Source: Hydrogenophaga sp.
Lineage (GTDB): Bacteria > Pseudomonadota > Gammaproteobacteria > Burkholderiales > Burkholderiaceae_C
Assembly: GCA_011391495.1 (NCBI GenBank)
Contig: JAABQK010000007.1
Coordinates: forward strand, 1 to 64,000
Length of the DNA: 64,000 nucleotides
Reading direction: 5' to 3'
In this document: positions 18,478 through 27,961 of the stretch, in pieces
Position numbering within the stretch: position 1 is the stretch's first letter
How the letters are laid out: every line of letters begins with the position of its first letter
The notes under the pieces: model-generated
The model's input: only the letters and a program-made list of their open reading frames with translations
The model's database searches: none
What the model was told of the DNA's origin: nothing
Position numbers and translations under genes: made by a program

Positions 18478-19377
18478 TCAGGCTTCCGGTGGCTCCACGG
18501 GCAGGCGCTGTTCGCGCGCGGTGAGCCAGCTGGCTGTGGCGCCGCAGACCACGATGAGCGCAATGCCGGAAAGCTCCAGGGAGCCCGGTATGTGGTCAAA
18601 CACCAGCCAGCCGCAGAACATGGCAAAGGCGATCTGCGCGTACAGGTAGGGCGTGAGCGTGGACGCCGGAGCGCGCGCGAACGCGAGGATCAGCAGGAAA
18701 TGGCCCACCGTGCCCATGAGGCCGATCAGGCAGAGCACGGCAAAGGTGGATGCATCGGGAATGGCCTGCCAGACGAGCGGCACCGCGGCAGTGGCCACCA
18801 GCGCACCCACCCAGCCGGTGTAGAAATGCAGGGTCATCGGGTCTTCGGTGCGTGCCATCCTGCTGGTGAGGATCTGGAACCAGGCGTAAGTGAACACCAT
18901 CAGCAGCGGCAGCAGGCTGGCCCAGCCGATCACATCGCCGCCGGGTTGCACCACCAGCAGGGCACCCAGGAAACCACCACCCACCAGTGTCCAGCGCAGT
19001 GCCGATACCCGTTCCTTCAGGAACAGCGCAGCCAGCAGCGTGACCACCAGCGGTGTGGTCATGACGAAGGCGGTGAATTCCCCCACCGGCATGTACTGCA
19101 CGGCGAGGAACGACAGGGCGCTGACCAGCAGCAGCAGGCAGCCGCGCAGCACCTGGAAGCGCGGGTGGGCGGTGCGCAGCAGACTGCGCCCGCGAACCGG
19201 CAGCATGAAGACGGTGACCGCCACGGCCTGGAACACGTAGCGGAACCACACGGCCATCAGGACGGGCACGAAGGCCCCGACATACTTGACCGCGGTGTCC
19301 AGCACCGCGAAGCAGGCCACGGCCAACACCAAAAAACCGATGCCCAGCGCAGTGCGCGCACCCGCCGCGTGTGCCAT
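18478..19377 (-). CDS. EamA/DMT-superfamily transporter
   Basis: Ten-helix inner-membrane transporter (299 residues) of the drug/metabolite transporter superfamily, built of two EamA repeats (about residues 10-145 and 150-290). It contains the typical GEFTAFVMTTPLVVTLLAALFL and SLEL-SGIALIVVCGATAS segments. Substrates in the family range from amino acids to nucleosides and cannot be read from sequence. Its ATG overlaps the stop of the PHP gene by one base (TGATG), so the two are translationally coupled. Confidence 0.9.
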   Translation of the reverse strand: MAHAAGARTALGIGFLVLAVACFAVLDTAVKYVGAFVPVLMAVWFRYVFQAVAVTVFMLPVRGRSLLRTAHPRFQVLRGCLLLLVSALSFLAVQYMPVGEFTAFVMTTPLVVTLLAALFLKERVSALRWTLVGGGFLGALLVVQPGGDVIGWASLLPLLMVFTYAWFQILTSRMARTEDPMTLHFYTGWVGALVATAAVPLVWQAIPDASTFAVLCLIGLMGTVGHFLLILAFARAPASTLTPYLYAQIAFAMFCGWLVFDHIPGSLELSGIALIVVCGATASWLTAREQRLPVEPPEA

Positions 19378-20231
19378 CAGTGGATGCGGTCTCCGAGCCG
19401 TTCCCACACCGGTGTCACGCTGCCCGGAAGATCGGGCAGCCTGCCCAGGTCGGTGCGGCTCTCGGTCGGACTGTGGAAGTCGCTGCCGCGCGAGGCCAAC
19501 AGGCCGAACTCCTGGCAGAAGCCGGCGTACTTCAGGTAATCGGCCTGGCCGTGTGCGCCGGTGACCACCTCCACACCCTGGCCGCCGTGGGCCTTGAACT
19601 CGGTGAAGAGCGCGTACTCCTCGTTGGCCGTCAGGCCGTAGCGGCCCGGGTGGGCGATCACGGCCACGCCGCCAGCGGCGGTGATCCAGGCGACCGTGTC
19701 GCGCAGTGTGGCCCAGCGGTGGGGCACGAAACCGGGTTTGCCTTCGGCCAGGTACTTGCGGAACACCGCGTTGGTGTCGGGGCAGAAGCCGGCTTCGACG
19801 ATGTAGCGGGCAAAGTGCGTGCGAGAGATCAGTTCGGGGTTGTCCACGTATTTCATGGCACCTTCGAACGCGCCGGGGATGCCCACCCTGGCCAGTTCCT
19901 TGCCCATGTCCCGCGCCCGTTCTTCGCGCCCGCCACGCGTCTGCCTCAGGCCCGCGACCAGCGTCGGGTGGGTGTGGTCAAAACCCAGGCCCACGATGTG
20001 CACCGTGGTTCCCGCGAACGTGACCGAGATTTCCACACCGGTGACGTAACGCAGGCCGGCCTCACGCGCCGCGGCGATGGCGCGCTCCTGGCCACCGATC
20101 TCGTCGTGGTCGGTGAGCGCCCACAGTTCCACCCCGTTGGCCTTGGCGCGCTGCGCCAGTTCCTCGGGCGTGAGGGTGCCGTCGGAAACGATGGAGTGGC
20201 AATGGAGATCGGCGTTGAGGATGTGGGTCAC
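19377..20231 (-). CDS. PHP-domain phosphoesterase (YciV/RNase AM family)
   Basis: Metal-dependent phosphoesterase of 284 residues. The PHP metal motifs are complete: ADLHCHSIVSDG, ALTDHDEIGG, GVEIS, AHPGRYG and SRGSDFHSP. E. coli YciV (RNase AM) trims RNA 5' ends, and relatives hydrolyse 3',5'-nucleoside bisphosphates. It is the first gene of a minus-strand run, PHP-EamA-YciO-M50-trpS, and the 165 bases between it and ppc must carry its promoter. E. coli yciV was once named trpH and also neighbours yciO. Confidence 0.9.
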   Translation of the reverse strand: MTHILNADLHCHSIVSDGTLTPEELAQRAKANGVELWALTDHDEIGGQERAIAAAREAGLRYVTGVEISVTFAGTTVHIVGLGFDHTHPTLVAGLRQTRGGREERARDMGKELARVGIPGAFEGAMKYVDNPELISRTHFARYIVEAGFCPDTNAVFRKYLAEGKPGFVPHRWATLRDTVAWITAAGGVAVIAHPGRYGLTANEEYALFTEFKAHGGQGVEVVTGAHGQADYLKYAGFCQEFGLLASRGSDFHSPTESRTDLGRLPDLPGSVTPVWERLGDRIH

Positions 20232-20396
20232 GGGTTCATTTTAGGTTTGACGGGGTGACCACGCCGACCTGGGGAGGAAAATCCGCAACGAAAGAAGTGA
20301 GCTCTGACCCGCACACCGCGGCCGCGCCGGAGTCACAGCCTCTTCCGGGGGCGGGACGCCGCCGGTGGCGCGGGGGAGGGCAGTATCGCGCGGGGG

Positions 20397-23243
20397 CTAC
20401 CCGGTATTGCGCAGACCGGCCGCAATGCCGTTGATGGAGATGTGGATGCCGCGGCGCACCTTTTCGTCGCGGTCGGCGTGGTTTTCCCCCGCGCGGTAGC
20501 GCCGCACCAGTTCCACCTGCAGGTGGTGCAAAGGATCGATATAGGGAAAGCGGTGGCGCATGGAACGTTGCAGGGCGACGTTGTTCACGAGGCGCTGTTT
20601 CTCGCCGGTGATCAGTGCCAGCGCGTCGGCGGTACGGTGCCATTCGGCCTCGATCGCGGTGAATACCTTGCTTCGCAGGCGCTTGTCTTCCACCAGCTCG
20701 GCGTAGCGCGACGCCAGTGCCAGGTCACTTTTGGCCAGCACCATGTCCATGTTGGAGAGCAGGGTGCTGAAGAACGGCCACTGTTTGACCATTTTCTGCA
20801 GCAAGGCCTTCTGTTTCGCCACGCCTTTGGAGCCGTCCTTGTGCAGGAAGGTGTGCACCGCCGAACCGAAACCGTACCAGCCCGGCAGCGTCAGGCGGCA
20901 CTGGCCCCAGCTGAAGCCCCAAGGGATGGCGCGCAGGTCTTCGATCTTCTGCGTGGCCTTGCGCGAAGCGGGTCGCGAGCCGATGTTGAGTTCGGCGATC
21001 TCGCGGATCGGCGTGGCCGCAAAAAAATACTCGGCAAAGCGAGGTGTGTCGTACACCAGCGCGCGGTAGGCCGACATGCTGGCGGTGGAGATTTCGGCCG
21101 CTGCATCGAGGAAGGCCTTGGGCGCGTCGCGCGTGGGCTGCAGCAGCGTGGCTTCGAGGGTGGCCGCCACCAGCGTTTCGAGGTTCCGGCGGCCAATCTC
21201 GGGGTTGGCGTATTTGGAGCCGATCACTTCACCCTGTTCGGTCAGGCGGATCTGACCGCGCACCGTGCCCGGGGGCTGGGCCAGGATGGCCTGGTAACTC
21301 GGGCCACCGCCACGGCCGACGGTGCCGCCGCGACCGTGGAACATGCGCAGCCGGATCGTCTTTTCGTGGTCCTTGTTGAGCGAATCGAAGAGCTCGACCA
21401 GCGCGATCTCGGCGCGGTACAGCTCCCAGTTGCTGGTGAAGATGCCGCCGTCCTTGTTGCTGTCGGAGTAGCCGAGCATGATGTCCTGCTCGCAGTAGCC
21501 GTCCTGCGCGCCGCGGTGCACCATGGCGCGAAGGCCGGGCAGGGCGTAGTAGTCGCGCATGATGGGCGCGGCGTTGCGCAGGTCCTCGATGGTCTCGAAC
21601 AGAGGCACCACGATCAGGTCGGCCATGGCGTCTTCGGCGAGCAGCCCGCGCATCAGGCCCGCTTCCTTCTGCAGCAACAGCACTTCGAGCAGGTCGCTCA
21701 CGCTTTCGGTGTGGCTGATGATGGCGTGGCGGATCGCCTGCGCGCCGAAGCGTTCGCGGCCGGTGCGGGCGGTGTCGAAGATGGCCAGCTCGCTCTGCGC
21801 ATGGGCCGAGTAGGTGTGGCCCGGCACGCGCAGCGGGCGGGCGTCGTTCAGCTGGCGCAGCAGCACGGCGCGCTTGGCCATCTCGTCGAGGGCGCTGTAG
21901 TCGGCCTCGATGCGTGCCGCGGCCAGCAGCTCGGCCACCACTTCTTCGTGTTTGTCGGAGCTCTGGCGCAGGTCGATGGTGGCGAGGTGAAAGCCGAACA
22001 CCTGCACTGCTCGGATCAGCGGGCGCAGGCGCGAGCGGGTGAGCGCCGCGCCGTGGTGTGCCACCAGCGAGGATTCGATGGTGCGCAGGTCGGCCAGCAG
22101 TTCCTCGGCGCTGGTGTAGGGGTCTTGCGGCGCGACGGCGTGGCGTGCCGCTTCGCCACCGGTCAGGGTGTGCAGCGTGGCGGCCAGGCGCGCGTACATG
22201 CCGGTGAGCGCGCGGCGGTAGGGTTCGTCCTGCCGGTGGGCGTTGGTGTCGGGCGAGCGCTCGGCCAGGGCCTTCATCCCGGGGCTCACGCTGGCGAGCA
22301 TGGCCGACACCGACAGCTCGGCACCCAGGTGGTGCAGCTGCGTCAGGTGGTGACGCAGCACCATGTCCGCCTGGCTGTGCAGCGCGAGTTCGAGCGTCTG
22401 CGCGGTCACGTTGGGGTTGCCGTCGCGGTCGCCACCGATCCACTGGCCCATGCGCAGGAAGGGCGCCACGTCCTGGTCGCTCAGGCCTTCTTCCAGGTCG
22501 CGGTAGATGCGCGGAATCTGCGTCAGGAAGGTGGCCTGGTAGTAGCTCAGCGCGTTCTCGATTTCGTCGGCCACGGTGAGCTTGGTGAAGCGCAGCAGGC
22601 GAGTCTGCCAGAGCTGGGTCACGCGGGCGCGCAGCTGGGCTTCGAAGTCGGCGTGGTCGCGTGGCAGCAGCTGTTCGCGTTCGGCCAGCAGGTGGGCGAT
22701 GGCGCGTTCGGCGTCCAGGATGCTCTTGCGCTGCACCTCGGTGGGGTGGGCGGTGAGCACCGGCGAGATGTGGGCCGCAGCCAGCGTGCGCACCACCTCG
22801 GCGGGCGCGATGCCAGCTTGGTGGATGCGCTGCAGGGTCAGCGCCAGGCTGCCTTCCTGCAGGTCGCCGGCGCGGTCGTGCACCGCGCGGCGGCGGATGT
22901 GGTGGCGGTCTTCGGCCAGGTTGGCCAGGTGGCTGAAGTAGGTGAAGGCGCGGATCACGCTCACCGTCTGCTGGCCCGAGAGGCCTTTGAGCAGTTTCTT
23001 CAGCGCCTTGTCGGCGTCCTGGTCGGCGTGGCGACGGAACGCCACCGAGAGCTTGCGGATCTGCTCGATCAGGGCGTAGGCGTCTTCGCCTTCCTGCTCG
23101 CGTATCACGTCGCCGAGCACCCGGCCGAGCAGGCGGATGTCGTCGATCAGCGGCTGGTCCTTGTCGGCGCCGGATCTGGCGCGGGTGCTGCCGGAGCGAA
23201 CGGGGGCTGGGGCGGCGGCGGGGCGGGCAGACAGTCGGCTCAT
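20397..23243 (-). CDS. ppc: Phosphoenolpyruvate carboxylase
   Basis: Anaplerotic enzyme of 948 residues forming oxaloacetate from PEP and bicarbonate. The catalytic blocks are intact: [20 protein letters not shown] with the essential His, [24 protein letters not shown], and the invariant C-terminal RNTG, which is part of the active site. The first 30 residues are Ala/Pro-rich and disordered. It diverges from hemC over 141 bases, and this ppc/hemC head-to-head arrangement is familiar from Comamonadaceae. Confidence 0.97.
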   Translation of the reverse strand: MSRLSARPAAAPAPVRSGSTRARSGADKDQPLIDDIRLLGRVLGDVIREQEGEDAYALIEQIRKLSVAFRRHADQDADKALKKLLKGLSGQQTVSVIRAFTYFSHLANLAEDRHHIRRRAVHDRAGDLQEGSLALTLQRIHQAGIAPAEVVRTLAAAHISPVLTAHPTEVQRKSILDAERAIAHLLAEREQLLPRDHADFEAQLRARVTQLWQTRLLRFTKLTVADEIENALSYYQATFLTQIPRIYRDLEEGLSDQDVAPFLRMGQWIGGDRDGNPNVTAQTLELALHSQADMVLRHHLTQLHHLGAELSVSAMLASVSPGMKALAERSPDTNAHRQDEPYRRALTGMYARLAATLHTLTGGEAARHAVAPQDPYTSAEELLADLRTIESSLVAHHGAALTRSRLRPLIRAVQVFGFHLATIDLRQSSDKHEEVVAELLAAARIEADYSALDEMAKRAVLLRQLNDARPLRVPGHTYSAHAQSELAIFDTARTGRERFGAQAIRHAIISHTESVSDLLEVLLLQKEAGLMRGLLAEDAMADLIVVPLFETIEDLRNAAPIMRDYYALPGLRAMVHRGAQDGYCEQDIMLGYSDSNKDGGIFTSNWELYRAEIALVELFDSLNKDHEKTIRLRMFHGRGGTVGRGGGPSYQAILAQPPGTVRGQIRLTEQGEVIGSKYANPEIGRRNLETLVAATLEATLLQPTRDAPKAFLDAAAEISTASMSAYRALVYDTPRFAEYFFAATPIREIAELNIGSRPASRKATQKIEDLRAIPWGFSWGQCRLTLPGWYGFGSAVHTFLHKDGSKGVAKQKALLQKMVKQWPFFSTLLSNMDMVLAKSDLALASRYAELVEDKRLRSKVFTAIEAEWHRTADALALITGEKQRLVNNVALQRSMRHRFPYIDPLHHLQVELVRRYRAGENHADRDEKVRRGIHISINGIAAGLRNTG

Positions 23244-23384
23244 GGCGGGCTCGTGGACACGGGTTTGCTGAAATTTTGGGCAGGGGTCATGCTAGCATCC
23301 AAAGTTGCTTTTCCCGTTACCAAGCGGGTACGAAAACGCCCCCGGATCCGGGTCTGGGGCTCGATGTTTTTTTGATGCCTCAAC

Positions 23385-24353
23385 GTGTCCATTTCAAACC
23401 CATCCTCATCGCTGTCCATCACCATCGCGACGCGCGAAAGTCGTCTGGCGCTGTGGCAGGCCGAACACGTCAAAGCACTCTTGCAAGACCTGGGCCACCG
23501 CGTCGAATTGCTGGGCATGACGACGCTGGGTGACCAGATCCTCGACCGCAGCCTCTCCAAGGTGGGTGGCAAGGGCCTCTTCGTGAAGGAACTGGAGGTG
23601 GCGCTCGACGAAGGCCGCGCCGACATCGCGGTGCATTCCCTCAAGGACGTGCCGATGGACCTGCCGCCCGGTTTTGCGCTGGCCTGCGTGATGGAGCGCG
23701 AGGACCCGCGTGACGCCTGGGTTTCGCCGCACTGCGCGGGCCTGGCCGATCTGCCGGCCAACGCCGTGGTCGGCACTTCCAGTCTGCGCCGCCTGGTGCT
23801 GTTGCGGGAGGCGCTGGATGCGCTGGGCCGGTCCGATGTGCGCATCGAGCCGCTGCGCGGCAACCTCGACACCCGCCTGCGCAAGCTCGACGAGGGGCAG
23901 TACCACGCCATCGTGCTCGCCGCAGCCGGTTTGAAGCGCCTCGGGCTGGGGCAGCGCATCCGGGCGATTTTTGAACCCGCCGATTCCCTGCCCGCCGCCG
24001 GGCAGGGCGCGCTGGGGATCGAAGTGCGCGCCGATCGCAGTGATCTGGTTCAGGCGCTGGCGCCGCTCGTCCACATGCCCACCTGGCAACGGGTGGCTGC
24101 CGAGCGCACGGTCTCGCGTGCCATGGGGGGCAGTTGCTCCATGCCACTCGCGGCCTATGCCGAATGGGTATCCGACGGAGCGCACAGCTTGCGGCTGGAT
24201 GCTGCCTGGGGTGACCCCGAAGGTCGTCAAGCGGTGGTGCGGGTGAGCGAACAGGCCAGCGTGCACAACTTGCACGAAGCCGAAGCCCTGGGACAGCGCG
24301 TGGCACAGGCGCTGCGGGCGGCCGGGGCACAGCCGCCGGTGGCGGGGGCCTGA
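23385..24353 (+). CDS. hemC: Hydroxymethylbilane synthase (porphobilinogen deaminase)
   Basis: Condenses four porphobilinogen molecules into hydroxymethylbilane in haem synthesis. At 322 residues it is typical. Visible are [58 protein letters not shown], and the cofactor-carrying Cys in [13 protein letters not shown]. The start is a GTG at 23385, chosen because it gives the family N-terminus and no nearby ATG does. hemD follows after 4 bases, so hemC-hemD-hemX-hemY is a tight operon. Confidence 0.96.
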   Translation: MSISNPSSSLSITIATRESRLALWQAEHVKALLQDLGHRVELLGMTTLGDQILDRSLSKVGGKGLFVKELEVALDEGRADIAVHSLKDVPMDLPPGFALACVMEREDPRDAWVSPHCAGLADLPANAVVGTSSLRRLVLLREALDALGRSDVRIEPLRGNLDTRLRKLDEGQYHAIVLAAAGLKRLGLGQRIRAIFEPADSLPAAGQGALGIEVRADRSDLVQALAPLVHMPTWQRVAAERTVSRAMGGSCSMPLAAYAEWVSDGAHSLRLDAAWGDPEGRQAVVRVSEQASVHNLHEAEALGQRVAQALRAAGAQPPVAGA

Positions 24354-24357
24354 GACC

Positions 24358-25236
24358 TTGTCGAGACACGCTGTCCCGCAACCCGGGCCGGGACGTGCGA
24401 GCCGGTTGCGACGCCTGATCGTCACCCGGCCTGCGGCAGAGGCCAGCGCCTGGGTCGAAGCCCTGCAGGCCCAGGGCTGGCCCGCGACGGCCTTGCCCTT
24501 GATCGAGATCGCCGAGCCGGCCGATGCTGCCACGGCGCAGGGGCTACACCACTGGCGGGCGCATTGGGCCGACATGGATGCACTGATGTTCGTCAGCGGT
24601 GCGGCCGTCAGCCACTTCTTCGCGGGTGACGTGCGGCCAGCGCCCGAGGCCGGTTTGCGCACCCGCTTCTGGGCGCCCGGCCCGGGCACTGCGCGGGTGC
24701 TGGCGCAGGCGCTGAAGCCGCTCGGGCTGGACGCCGGGCGGATCGACACACCGCCGGCCGATGCGGCCCAGTTCGACTCCGAGACGCTGTGGCCGGTGGT
24801 TGCCTCGCAGGTGCAGACCGGTCGGCGCATCCTGCTGGTGCGTGGCGTCTCGGTGGATGCCGTGCCCGAACACGCACCCAGCCCGCTGGCGGGCAACGGC
24901 CGCGACTGGCTGATCCGGCAATGCGAGGCTGCTGGCGCCCAGGTGCAGGCCTGCGTGGCCTATGAGCGCCGCGCACCCGTCTGGAGTGGCAAGGCGCAGC
25001 AGCTCGCGCTCGAGGCGGCTGCCGCTGGAAGTGTCTGGCTGTTCAGCAGCTCCGAGGCACTGGATCATCTGTTGGCGGCCGGTCTGCAGACCGACTGGTC
25101 CCACGCCGAGGCCCTGGTGACGCATCCCCGCATTGCCCAGCGCGCGCGCTCCTCGGGTTTCGCCCGCGTGATGGAGACCCGGCCCGCCTTGCCGGATGTG
25201 TTGCGGGCTCTAGAATCGGGCTGGACCCGACCATGA
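24358..25236 (+). CDS. hemD: Uroporphyrinogen-III synthase
   Basis: Cyclises hydroxymethylbilane to uroporphyrinogen III with inversion of ring D. The family is very divergent; support comes from the N-terminal RRLIVTRPAAEASAWVEAL, the SVWLFSSSEALDHLL block, the C-terminal VTHPRIAQRARSSGF and its place between hemC and hemX. No ATG fits. The TTG at 24358 (292 residues) is annotated, with a second TTG at 24406 closer to the family N-terminus. The stop overlaps the hemX start as ATGA. Confidence 0.9.
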   Translation: MSRHAVPQPGPGRASRLRRLIVTRPAAEASAWVEALQAQGWPATALPLIEIAEPADAATAQGLHHWRAHWADMDALMFVSGAAVSHFFAGDVRPAPEAGLRTRFWAPGPGTARVLAQALKPLGLDAGRIDTPPADAAQFDSETLWPVVASQVQTGRRILLVRGVSVDAVPEHAPSPLAGNGRDWLIRQCEAAGAQVQACVAYERRAPVWSGKAQQLALEAAAAGSVWLFSSSEALDHLLAAGLQTDWSHAEALVTHPRIAQRARSSGFARVMETRPALPDVLRALESGWTRP

Positions 25237-26447
25237 CCGCCGAGACACCCGACACCCCTCCCTCCCTGCCAAAGGCGGCCGCCGTGGTTGCAGCTGCTAC
25301 TTCGGCGGCTGCGGCACCGCTGGCCGGTGAGGCGCGCCGTCCGGCCGCCTGGCCTTCATTCCTGGCTCTCGTGCTGGCGCTGGTCGCGCTCGTGCTCGCG
25401 GGACTGCTCTGGCAAAAACTGGACTTCACGCAACAGGAGCTGGCGCGCCGCAGCCAGGACAGCGCGTCCGAGGCCGGGGAAGCCCGCAAGCTCGCCGCAC
25501 AGGCCGAGGCCCTCACGCAGGAACTGCAGGCCCGACTGGCGGTCGCCGAGGTCAGGCTGTCCGAAGTCACGCTCCAGCGCAGCCAGCTCGAGGAGCTCAT
25601 GCTCTCGCTCTCGCGTTCGCGCGACGACACCCTGGTGCAGGACATTGAGTCGGCCTTGCGTCTGGCCCAGCAGCAAACGCAACTGACCGGTAGCGCCCAG
25701 CCGCTGCTGTCGGCATTGCAGGCGGCCGATCAGCGCATCGCGCGCGCCGCGCAGCCGCGCCTGAATCCGGTGCAGCGAGCCATGGCGCGCGATATCCAGC
25801 GGATCCAGGGGACCGCGCTGGCGGACCTGCCATCGCTGGTGCTCCGTCTGGATGAACTGGCGCGGCAGGTGGATACCTGGCCGGTGCTCAACGAGGTGGG
25901 TCCCCTTGCACGGAGCAGGCCAGTTGCACGGCTCCCCAGGACGGACCGCAGCGCTGTGGAGCGTCCCATCGATGCTTCCGCTCCCGCGGCCACCGCTTCG
26001 TCTTCTGTCGGCACGGTCACGGGCGCTGCCGGGGTCGCACCATCGGCGCCGGCAGAGGCGCAGGGCTGGGGTGCCTACTGGACCCAGCTGTGGAGTCGGA
26101 TCTGGGCCGACGTGAACCGCAGCGGTCGCGAGCTGGTGCGTGTCAGCCGCATCGACCAGCCCGAAGCAGCGCTGCTGGCACCCGAGCAGGCCTTCTTCCT
26201 GCGCGAAAACATCAAGCTCAAACTGCTCAATGCGCGTCTGGGCCTGCTCGCGCGACAGATGGCGTCGGCGCAGTCGGATGTGCAGTCGGTCGAGGCCGCA
26301 CTGAACCGGTATTTCGACACCACCGCGCCTGCCGTGTCCGGTGCGCAGACAGCCCTGAAAAAGCTGCGCGAGGAGTTGGTTCCCGTGGATCTGCCCAGGC
26401 CCGACGAAAGCCTGGCGGCGCTGGCCGCCGCAGCAGGAGGGCGTTGA
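25233..26447 (+). CDS. hemX: HemX-like membrane protein
   Basis: Inner-membrane protein of 404 residues, historically annotated as uroporphyrinogen-III C-methyltransferase but lacking a methyltransferase domain. An Ala-rich cytoplasmic N-terminus precedes one membrane helix (about 38-60), then a long periplasmic coiled coil (about 62-130, QQELARRSQDSASEAGEARK) and a helical domain containing FFLRENIKLKLLNARLGLLAR, the best-conserved HemX block. Its exact role in haem synthesis is unproven. The Ala/Pro/Thr-rich insert at about 245-280 is low complexity. Confidence 0.9.
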   Translation: MTAETPDTPPSLPKAAAVVAAATSAAAAPLAGEARRPAAWPSFLALVLALVALVLAGLLWQKLDFTQQELARRSQDSASEAGEARKLAAQAEALTQELQARLAVAEVRLSEVTLQRSQLEELMLSLSRSRDDTLVQDIESALRLAQQQTQLTGSAQPLLSALQAADQRIARAAQPRLNPVQRAMARDIQRIQGTALADLPSLVLRLDELARQVDTWPVLNEVGPLARSRPVARLPRTDRSAVERPIDASAPAATASSSVGTVTGAAGVAPSAPAEAQGWGAYWTQLWSRIWADVNRSGRELVRVSRIDQPEAALLAPEQAFFLRENIKLKLLNARLGLLARQMASAQSDVQSVEAALNRYFDTTAPAVSGAQTALKKLREELVPVDLPRPDESLAALAAAAGGR

Positions 26448-27844
26448 TGGCCAGCGTTCCCCGTCCTGTTGCTTCGCGCGAGGTTTCAGCGGTTCGTGTG
26501 CCCTCGCGCCCGGTACATCCCGGTCGGCAGCTGCACAGGCGTCGCCAGGGCGGAGCCATGCGCGGCGTGTTCTGGCTGCTCGGTTTGGCAGCGCTGGCCG
26601 TGGCCCTGGCCCTGCTGGTGGGGCACAACCAGGCCACGGTGACGCTGTTCTGGCCCCCGTACCGATTCGATGTCTCGTTCAACTTCGTGGTCTTCTGCCT
26701 GATCGCCGGCTTTGTGCTGGTGCATCTGGCCTTGCAGGCGCTTGCGCTGCTGCGTGATCTGCCAGCGCAGGCACAGCGCTGGCGCAGCCAGCAGGTCGAG
26801 CGTGCGGCCGTCGGCTCGGTGCTCGATGCCCTGTCTCACCAGCTCGCAGGCCGGTTTGTGCGTGCGCAGGCCGCCGGGCTCGCCGCACTGGAGCAGCTCA
26901 AGGCCATGCCGTCGGTTCAATGGACCCGACGCAAGCAGCTGCAGCTGCTGTCTCACCTGTTGGTGGCTGAGAGCGCGCAGTCGCTGCAGAACCGCAGTCT
27001 TCGCGACCAGCACCTGCAGGCAGCGCTGCACCCCAGACTGGCGAAGGGGGCGCCCGAGGCTCACGAGGGTGCGCTGCTGCGTGCCGTGCGATGGGCGGTG
27101 GAAGACCGCGATGCCGATGTGGCGCGCAGCCGCCTGGCGGATTTGCCTCAGGGCGCTGCGCGCCGCATTCAGGCGCTGCGCCTGAAGTTGCGCACCGCAC
27201 GGCTGGACGGCGCCACGACGGAAGCGCTGGAGACGGCACGGCTGCTGGCCAAACATCGCGCGTTTTCGCCCGAGGCCTCCCGCAGCATCGTTCGGGGTCT
27301 GGCGCTGGATGCCCTGCGTGAAGCGCATGACCTGTCGCAACTGCAGACGGTCTGGGGTCGTCTCGACGCCAGCGAGCGCTTGATGCCCGAATTGGCGCTG
27401 GCAGCCAGTCAGCGTGCCAACCAGCTGGTGCTGCAGGATGCCGCTGCGAGCGAGGTCGAGAAGAAGGCCGCGGCAGAAAGCGTGCTCGGCTGGTTGGAGC
27501 CGGTCTGGGAGGGCGTTGAAGGCCTGGATGCCGGCCAGCAGCGCCAGCTGGTGCTGGCACTGGAGCCCGGTCTGTCCCGGCTCGACGCCCGCTGGCTGGC
27601 ACGGGTGGAGCAGGCTCAGCGCCAGCTGCCGAACAATGCCTACCTGCAGTACCTGGCGGGGCAGACCTGCATGCAGCGCCAGCTCTGGGGCAAGGCCGCC
27701 CAGTTGCTGGGTCAGGCGAGCCACAGCCTGCTCGAACCCGTCCTGCTGCGGCGCACCTGGTGCGCGCTGGCCGTGCTGGCCGAGGAGCGTGGCGATGTAG
27801 GGGCGGCACAGGCCGCGTGGAAAAAAGCGGCCTTGCTCGACTGA
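26447..27844 (+). CDS. hemY: HemY-like membrane protein with TPR-like repeats
   Basis: Haem-operon protein of 465 residues from the ATG at 26447, which follows AGGAGG and shares one base with the hemX stop. The family N-terminus (MRGVFWLLGLAALAVALALL) begins at an internal ATG at 26558, also with a ribosome-binding site, giving 428 residues, so the start is uncertain. Two membrane helices (about 40-60 and 72-95 from the first Met) are followed by a large helical TPR-like domain. This is the proteobacterial HemY unrelated to protoporphyrinogen oxidase. A terminator follows. Confidence 0.9.
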   Translation: MASVPRPVASREVSAVRVPSRPVHPGRQLHRRRQGGAMRGVFWLLGLAALAVALALLVGHNQATVTLFWPPYRFDVSFNFVVFCLIAGFVLVHLALQALALLRDLPAQAQRWRSQQVERAAVGSVLDALSHQLAGRFVRAQAAGLAALEQLKAMPSVQWTRRKQLQLLSHLLVAESAQSLQNRSLRDQHLQAALHPRLAKGAPEAHEGALLRAVRWAVEDRDADVARSRLADLPQGAARRIQALRLKLRTARLDGATTEALETARLLAKHRAFSPEASRSIVRGLALDALREAHDLSQLQTVWGRLDASERLMPELALAASQRANQLVLQDAAASEVEKKAAAESVLGWLEPVWEGVEGLDAGQQRQLVLALEPGLSRLDARWLARVEQAQRQLPNNAYLQYLAGQTCMQRQLWGKAAQLLGQASHSLLEPVLLRRTWCALAVLAEERGDVGAAQAAWKKAALLD

Positions 27845-27887
27845 CCGTTTGCTGTTGGTCGCCTCTTCCGGGCAGCGCCGGGAAACA

Positions 27888-27915
27888 AAAAACGCCGGCA
27901 TCGACCGGCGTTTTT
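27888..27915. terminator. Bidirectional terminator between hemY and rne
   Basis: Stem AAAACGCCGG/CCGGCGTTTT with a six-base loop and a T-run on each strand. It sits between the converging 3' ends of hemY and rne, and can serve both. Confidence 0.88.
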
Positions 27916-27961
27916 CCTGGGCCAGACCACCACCATCACCGGTGGCGGTCGTCCATCGGGC

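Noticed and set aside
25233-26447. Naming hemX a uroporphyrinogen-III methyltransferase
   Set aside because: No SAM-binding methyltransferase motifs are present. The protein is one membrane helix plus a coiled coil, so the old annotation is misleading.
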